The translations under genes and the position numbers were made by a program. Below, piece after piece: positions 28,973 through 33,690 of a DNA stretch of 33,690 bases (the stretch's first letter is position 1; every line of letters begins with the position of its first letter). The notes under the pieces are model-generated. The model saw nothing but the letters and a program-made list of their open reading frames with translations, was not told the DNA's origin and made no database searches. Origin of the DNA: a virus; the IMG/VR virus record IMGVR_UViG_3300010883_000200, positions 1-33,690 of that record; one strand, given 5' to 3'.

Positions 28973-29214
28973 TGTACACTGTAGAGTTTGAATCTGATGC
29001 AGCAGTAATCACTACACTAGATCAAAAGGATATGTTCGAGGATGTTGAGCTTGTTATAGGTGATGAAGGTGTAGTCTACATGCGACAGTGGGATGACTTT
29101 GAGAATGGTTTTCAGCTATTAGTCATGAGCCAACAGCAACTACTAGACCTTATGGCTGCTTACAACAGTACAGAAGGTGCCTACTACATTAAAATACAAA
29201 GGAAAAATAAATGA
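28972..29214 (+). CDS. Hypothetical acidic protein
   Basis: An 80-residue protein (MYTVEFESDAAVITTLDQKD...), strand-rich (VELVIGDEGVVYMRQW) with a helical middle and the end GAYYIKIQRKNK. Ribosome site GTAGGAGATGAATA overlaps the upstream gene end. No motif recognised. Confidence 0.62.
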   Translation: MYTVEFESDAAVITTLDQKDMFEDVELVIGDEGVVYMRQWDDFENGFQLLVMSQQQLLDLMAAYNSTEGAYYIKIQRKNK

Positions 29215-29423
29215 ATGAACTAGGGCAGGGCTTTTTTGGTGGCATCTTCCTTATGTATGTGTTAGCGTTACCTCTGCTTTATCACATGGTTGAACCTGAG
29301 GATGAGGAAGAAGATAACAGAGGCCCAATTAAGTTTGCTTTCATGTGGCCCATCGTGGCTTTGGAAGTTATATATAAGATTCTTGTAGGAGAGAAAGACG
29401 ATGATGGAACTAGCGCTAATTAA
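29211..29423 (+). CDS. Small membrane protein of the replication operon
   Basis: A 70-residue protein with two likely transmembrane segments (FFGGIFLMYVLALPLLYHMV about 8-27; IKFAFMWPIVALEVIYKILV about 40-59) separated by an acidic loop (EPEDEEEDNRG). The stop overlaps the helicase start. Similar two-helix proteins occur next to helicase genes in marine phages; it may tether replication to the membrane. Confidence 0.7.
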   Translation: MNELGQGFFGGIFLMYVLALPLLYHMVEPEDEEEDNRGPIKFAFMWPIVALEVIYKILVGEKDDDGTSAN

Positions 29424-30627
29424 GACGTTACTTAAACGTGACTTCTATGAACAACATAAGGGCATACGCTGCCCTGATAAGATCTTTACTAAGGACATAC
29501 GCAAGATCAAGCAGGCACTAGATGCTGCTATGAAAACGTATGAAGGGGATCTCAACACGTCTGACCTAGAGGCATTGTTCTATGCTCAGAACCAGACAAT
29601 GACTACAGCAACCAAGTCTGCCTATGAGGATCTCTTTCGTAAGATCGACAAAGAGAACACTATCAAAGAAGAGATAGCAACAGATGTTCTAGGCAAGATG
29701 TTCCAACAGTATGTAGGTGAACAGGTTGCTAACTTGGGCTTTGACTTTGTGAACGGCACACAGACTAGCCTTGAACCACTACGCCGCATGTTGGAGAACT
29801 ACAAAGATGACTTTACTCCTAATCTTCGCATTGAGTGGGACGACATTAGCATTGACACTCTACTCAGCGCCAACGATCTTCAGACGCAGTGGAAGTTCAA
29901 CATACCCAGCCTCCGTAGGAAGGTGGAAGGCGTTAGCGGCGGTCATCTGTTGCTGGTCGGCGCTAGGCCTAATACTGGCAAGACATCTTTCCACGCCTCT
30001 CTAATTGCAGGTGTAGGTGGCTGGGCACATCAGGGTGCCAAGTGTATTGTCCTGTGTAACGAGGAGGCATATGAGCGCGTAGGAGCACGGTATCTTAGTG
30101 CAGCCGCCAACATGTCAATGGATGAGGTTAAGGCTAACGTAGCCCTCGCACGTAGCCGCTATGAGCCTGTCAGGAAGAATATCCGCATCAAGGACAGCAC
30201 TAACAAAGATATGCAGTGGGTTGAGTCCATCGTTAAGCAGGAACGTCCAGACATTCTAATCCTGGATATGGGTGACAAGTTCGCAACCAAGAACAGCGAG
30301 AAGTCAGACGTGTATCTAAAGGATGCAGCTATCTATGCGCGTAACATTGCTAAGCAGTATGACTGTTGTGTTGTATGGATGTCACAGTTGAGTGCAGTAG
30401 CAGAGGGTAAGGTCTACGTTGATCAGTCAATGATGGAAGGCTCTAAGACAGGTAAAGCTGCTGAAGCTGACCTCATGGTGTTGATCTCTAAGAACCCTAT
30501 CGTTGAGGGTGCAGATGAAGAAGACACACAACGCCACTTGAATATAGCTAAGAACAAGCTTAAGGGTGGCTGGCATGGTGTTGTACACTGTGAGTTAGAC
30601 GGGGCGAGATCGCTATATCAAGCCTAG
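29401..30627 (+). CDS. Replicative DNA helicase (DnaB/gp4 C-terminal type)
   Basis: A 408-residue protein. The N-terminal 150 residues are helical; the RecA-type ATPase then has Walker A GARPNTGKT (187-195), an NEEA segment (220-223), Walker B PDILILDM (283-290), a sensor segment CVVWMSQLS (323-331), and GSKTGKAAEADLMV (347-360). It unwinds DNA ahead of the polymerase and recruits the primase. It lacks the zinc/TOPRIM domains, which are encoded separately at 26602. First ATG used (29401), with AGGAGAG site; ATG at 29404 is equivalent. Confidence 0.9.
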   Translation: MMELALIKTLLKRDFYEQHKGIRCPDKIFTKDIRKIKQALDAAMKTYEGDLNTSDLEALFYAQNQTMTTATKSAYEDLFRKIDKENTIKEEIATDVLGKMFQQYVGEQVANLGFDFVNGTQTSLEPLRRMLENYKDDFTPNLRIEWDDISIDTLLSANDLQTQWKFNIPSLRRKVEGVSGGHLLLVGARPNTGKTSFHASLIAGVGGWAHQGAKCIVLCNEEAYERVGARYLSAAANMSMDEVKANVALARSRYEPVRKNIRIKDSTNKDMQWVESIVKQERPDILILDMGDKFATKNSEKSDVYLKDAAIYARNIAKQYDCCVVWMSQLSAVAEGKVYVDQSMMEGSKTGKAAEADLMVLISKNPIVEGADEEDTQRHLNIAKNKLKGGWHGVVHCELDGARSLYQA

Positions 30628-30640
30628 AGGAGAGAGAAAC

Positions 30641-32689
30641 ATGAGACTTGTACTAGACGTTGAGAATACAACCAACAAGCGCAGGGAGAAACTGCACTTA
30701 GATCCCTATGAGGAGGGTAACTTTCTTGTACAGGTAGGTATGCAGAATGCAGATAACGATAAGGAGACACACTTAGTAACACTTGATCATGTCGAGAAGA
30801 AAGACACCAGTGGCGCTGGGCGTAAGCTAGTCCAGCAAGTGCTTGATGTTACTACTCTTTTGATTATGCACAATGCACAGCACGATCTCATGTGGTTGTG
30901 GGAGTGTGGCTTCAAGTATGATGGTGACATTTATGACACAATGCTTGCAGAGTACATTCTACTACGAGGCCAGAAGGAGCCAATCTCGTTGGGTGCCTGT
31001 GCTGAACGTAGGGAGCTAACCTCTCAGAAGGATGACACTCTTAAGCGTTACTTTAAGGAAGGATACAACACTAATGAGATACCTCTCAGTGAGCTTTGCT
31101 TTTATCTTAGGGCTGATCTCGACACAACTCGTGAGTTGTTCCACTCAATCGAAGCAGACTACGGTGAAAGTGAATCCGCCTCTCTCATTACAGTTAGAGA
31201 CGTTACCTTTAGAGCCTGTCAAACCCTTACTAGAATGTACATGTCTGGAATCAGGGTGGATAGGACAACCCTTGATGCAGTACGAGTAGAGTATGAGCGT
31301 GAGAAGGCAGACATAGAAGACAGGCTGCAACATAAGGTGCGTGAGATCATGGGTGATACACCTATCAATCTTAACTCACCAGAGCAGATGTCTCAGGTTG
31401 TGTTCTCTCGTAAGGTCAACAACAAAAAGGAATGGGTAGATCTGTTTGAATATGTACGTGACAAGAAAGAGTTTAAGCAGGCAGTTGATGCAAATAGTGT
31501 CATCCTCAAGCGCACTAAGGCATTCACCTGCCCTACATGCGAGGGTGTTGGTAAGACATTCAAGATCAAAAAGGATGGCACTAAGTTTGCTAGGCCTAAT
31601 AAGTGTATCGACTGCGAGGCAAGAGGCTATCAGTTAAAACCACTAAACCACATAGCTGGCTTGGGCTTTGGTGCTCCATCTAAGAAGTGGGTTAGTGCCA
31701 ATGGCTTCAGCACAGGGAAAGACAATCTTGATGTACTTATTGGAACAGCTAAAACAAATAGGATGGATGCTGCTGTTGAGTTTCTTACTGACCTTAAGCG
31801 CCTTTCTGCTGTTAGTAGCTATTTATCTAGTTTCGTTGAAGGTATCGAAACATATACTAAGTCAGACGGATTTCTGCACGTTGGACTTACCCAGCATATT
31901 ACTGCCACCGGACGTTTCAGTGGAAGAAATCCCAATATGCAGAACATGCCAAGGGGCGGAACATTCCCAGTAAAGAGGGTGTTTGTATCTCGTTGGGAGG
32001 GTGGCTACATCTGTGAGGCCGACTTTGCTCAGCTTGAGTTTCGTGCCGCAGCATTCCTTGCTCAAGATGAGCTTGCTATGGAAGAGATCCGCACAGGGTT
32101 TGACGTACACAGCTACACTGCAAAGGTTATCACTGATGCAGGTCAGCCAACTACCAGACAAGGGGCAAAAGAACATACCTTCGCACCCCTGTTCGGCGCT
32201 ACAGGCTATGGCAGAAGCAAGGCTGAAGAGGCCTACTACATTCACTTCACTGAGAAGTATAAGGGTGTAGCTGCGTGGCATAAGAACTTGGCTAACGAGG
32301 CAATCAGGTTTAACAAGATTACTAACGTATCAGGGCGACAGTATGCTTTCCCTGACGTAAAGCGCAACGCAAGAGGAGGAGTATCACACTTCACCATGAT
32401 CAAGAACTACCCAGTACAGGGGTTTGCGACAGGTGATGTGGTTCCTGCTGTGTTGATAGAAATGGAGAGAAGGTTGGATCATTTACAGTCATGCTTAGTG
32501 AACACAGTTCATGACTCAGTGGTTTTAGATATCCACCCAGAGGAGAAGGAGAAAGTGCTACAGATTATTAATGGAATGAACGAAGGTCTTAACACCTTAA
32601 TAGAAAAGGCTTACGGAGTAAAAATGAACGTACCACTACTATTAGAGTCAAAAATCGGTCCTAACTGGCTTGACGTAAAAGATGTGTAG
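30641..32689 (+). CDS. polA: Family A DNA polymerase with DnaJ-type zinc insert
   Basis: 682 residues. 3'-5' exonuclease motifs: DVENTT (6-11), MHNAQHDL (76-83), YLRADLDTT (155-163). Insert with CPTCEGVG (297-304) and CIDCEARGY (322-330), two CxxCxxxG units as in the DnaJ central domain; only half of the DnaJ Cys set. Polymerase motifs: A EADFAQLEFR (459-468), B RQGAKEHTFAPLFG (506-519) and C TVHDSVV (622-628; HDS where HDE is usual). The DnaJ insert is described for SAR116 phage HMO-2011 and relatives. The enzyme copies the phage genome with proofreading. Confidence 0.93.
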   Translation: MRLVLDVENTTNKRREKLHLDPYEEGNFLVQVGMQNADNDKETHLVTLDHVEKKDTSGAGRKLVQQVLDVTTLLIMHNAQHDLMWLWECGFKYDGDIYDTMLAEYILLRGQKEPISLGACAERRELTSQKDDTLKRYFKEGYNTNEIPLSELCFYLRADLDTTRELFHSIEADYGESESASLITVRDVTFRACQTLTRMYMSGIRVDRTTLDAVRVEYEREKADIEDRLQHKVREIMGDTPINLNSPEQMSQVVFSRKVNNKKEWVDLFEYVRDKKEFKQAVDANSVILKRTKAFTCPTCEGVGKTFKIKKDGTKFARPNKCIDCEARGYQLKPLNHIAGLGFGAPSKKWVSANGFSTGKDNLDVLIGTAKTNRMDAAVEFLTDLKRLSAVSSYLSSFVEGIETYTKSDGFLHVGLTQHITATGRFSGRNPNMQNMPRGGTFPVKRVFVSRWEGGYICEADFAQLEFRAAAFLAQDELAMEEIRTGFDVHSYTAKVITDAGQPTTRQGAKEHTFAPLFGATGYGRSKAEEAYYIHFTEKYKGVAAWHKNLANEAIRFNKITNVSGRQYAFPDVKRNARGGVSHFTMIKNYPVQGFATGDVVPAVLIEMERRLDHLQSCLVNTVHDSVVLDIHPEEKEKVLQIINGMNEGLNTLIEKAYGVKMNVPLLLESKIGPNWLDVKDV

Positions 32690-32730
32690 TGTATAACTAA
32701 GACTCTCTTAAAACATGTAAGGAAAAACAC

Positions 32731-33597
32731 ATGAGTACAGAACTATCAGTAACAGGTCATGAAGGCAAATCATTGGCAGAACTTATGGGGGTGTCAGCAC
32801 CTACCTCTAGTGGTCCAACGATTGCACGTCTGAACCTAGTACAGTCACCTATGATGGGTGAAATAGAAGTAAACGGCAAGAAGCTCCGCACTGAGGTGAT
32901 CGGTGTCGGTGCATTCAAGATCACTATGGGTGATGATACCTATTACGCAAACAGCGTTAAGTTACGGGTATTCACACAGCGTCAGCAGTGGCAGCGCTGG
33001 AACTCAGACACTAACGAGATGGAAAAGTCTGTCTTGGCTAACTCTGTCAACAGCGACTTGGCTGACAGTGTTGGTGGCTTTAACTTAGGTCGTCCATCTG
33101 GTTACATTGAGGATTGGAATGCTCTTCCAGATAAGACAAAGGACATCATCCGTAGTGTTAAACGTGTGAAGGTTGTTATGGGTGCACTTACAGTGGATTC
33201 CGTAATGAACGAAATGGGTGAGCCTGTTGTAGTAGAGATCAACAACATGCCTGTTATCTTTGACGTTAAAAACCGCGATAGTCTTAAGGCATTGGATAGT
33301 TCACTGTCTGCACTACACCGGAAGAACCTGCTACCTATCATGGCTAACTTAAGCGTTGATGGTGTTATAGGAGATCTACCAAACGGCAATCAGTATGCTT
33401 ACTTCAAGTCTGCTGTAGCTGATACGGTTGAACTCTCTGACGGGGATAATCAGACGCTCCAAGACTTCTTGGAACTGATCTCCTACATCAATACAAAGAT
33501 CATGGACCTGCATCATGAGCGGTCTGGTTCAAGTATGTCAAAGGAAGATACAGATCTTGTATCGTCTATCATTGATGTAGATGAGGCACCATTCTAA
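32731..33597 (+). CDS. Probable single-stranded DNA-binding protein
   Basis: A 288-residue protein next to the polymerase. It looks beta-rich in the middle (MGEIEVNGKKLRTEVIGV, DDTYYANSVKLRVFTQRQQW, then VKVVMGALTVD) and ends IIDVDEAPF, an acidic tail with terminal Phe. This is the interaction tail of SSB and T7 gp2.5 proteins that bind polymerase and helicase. The order helicase, polymerase, SSB-like fits a replisome operon. No OB-fold can be proven by eye. Ends one base into the next gene. Confidence 0.6.
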   Translation: MSTELSVTGHEGKSLAELMGVSAPTSSGPTIARLNLVQSPMMGEIEVNGKKLRTEVIGVGAFKITMGDDTYYANSVKLRVFTQRQQWQRWNSDTNEMEKSVLANSVNSDLADSVGGFNLGRPSGYIEDWNALPDKTKDIIRSVKRVKVVMGALTVDSVMNEMGEPVVVEINNMPVIFDVKNRDSLKALDSSLSALHRKNLLPIMANLSVDGVIGDLPNGNQYAYFKSAVADTVELSDGDNQTLQDFLELISYINTKIMDLHHERSGSSMSKEDTDLVSSIIDVDEAPF

Positions 33598-33690
33598 TGG
33601 AACACCCTGCAGAACTTAAAGTTTATAGCTTCTTTCAGAGGGCTGTTGCAGGGAAGACTTCATTCTCAGAGGAGGTGGCTGATAAGGTCG
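33597..33690 (+). CDS. Partial gene at right edge, unknown
   Basis: Only the first 31 codons are present (MEHPAELKVYSFFQRAVAGK, then TSFSEEVADKV). The ATG overlaps the SSB-like gene's stop by one base, showing operon continuity. Phage replication operons often continue with nuclease or recombination genes, but nothing here identifies this one. Confidence 0.55.
   Translation, partial: MEHPAELKVYSFFQRAVAGKTSFSEEVADKV

Noticed and set aside
20930-33690. Bacteriophage T7-type RNA polymerase or its promoters
   Set aside because: No RNA polymerase gene in the window and no recurring 20-bp promoter motif before genes.

Overview
This window is a large piece of a tailed, short-tail-type (podovirus-like) marine bacteriophage, best matched to the HMO-2011-like group first described from a SAR116 alphaproteobacterium and later from roseobacters. 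Three things support this. The family A DNA polymerase carries a DnaJ-type zinc-finger insert (CxxC x21 CxxC) between its exonuclease and polymerase halves, a trait described for HMO-2011. The head and tail gene order fits. A DUF1127 protein, typical of Alphaproteobacteria, is encoded at 16.2-16.5 kb. The host assignment is an inference.

Layout. The left 19.8 kb reads on the minus strand (right to left). It begins with a cluster of very small, basic, overlapping genes (18.6-17.2 kb). Next come two small proteins, a DUF1127 protein, three exported or lipid-anchored proteins with overlapping genes, and a membrane coiled-coil protein (16.9-14.1 kb). The packaging and virion module follows: terminase small-subunit-like protein, an HTH protein, large terminase, portal, a small protein, a large virion-associated protein with a built-in SAM-methyltransferase domain, scaffold, major capsid, tail adaptor, tail hub, and a repetitive tail fiber that runs off the left edge. 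An HNH endonuclease gene sits alone at 19.1-19.8 kb.

Between 19.8 and 20.93 kb lies a 1.1-kb non-coding hub where the two gene sets diverge. It holds paired palindromes, a symmetric nested dyad, a 13-bp inverted repeat, a 23-bp direct repeat and a structured-RNA candidate directly upstream of the first rightward gene. A second non-coding stretch (18.6-19.05 kb) has regularly spaced copies of a 12-bp palindrome.

The right 12.8 kb reads on the plus strand. About twenty tiny, tightly coupled genes come first; they include an HhH-glycosylase-like protein, an orphan C5-cytosine methyltransferase and a small HTH-like protein. The replication module follows: tyrosine integrase, separate TOPRIM primase, ThyX thymidylate synthase, several small genes, DnaB/gp4-type helicase, DnaJ-insert DNA polymerase, and a protein with an SSB-like acidic tail. 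A further gene runs off the right edge. Primase, helicase, polymerase and the SSB-like protein form a T7-style replisome in which the gp4 primase and helicase are separate genes. ThyX supplies dTMP. No RNA polymerase, endolysin, tRNA, CRISPR array or insertion sequence was recognised.
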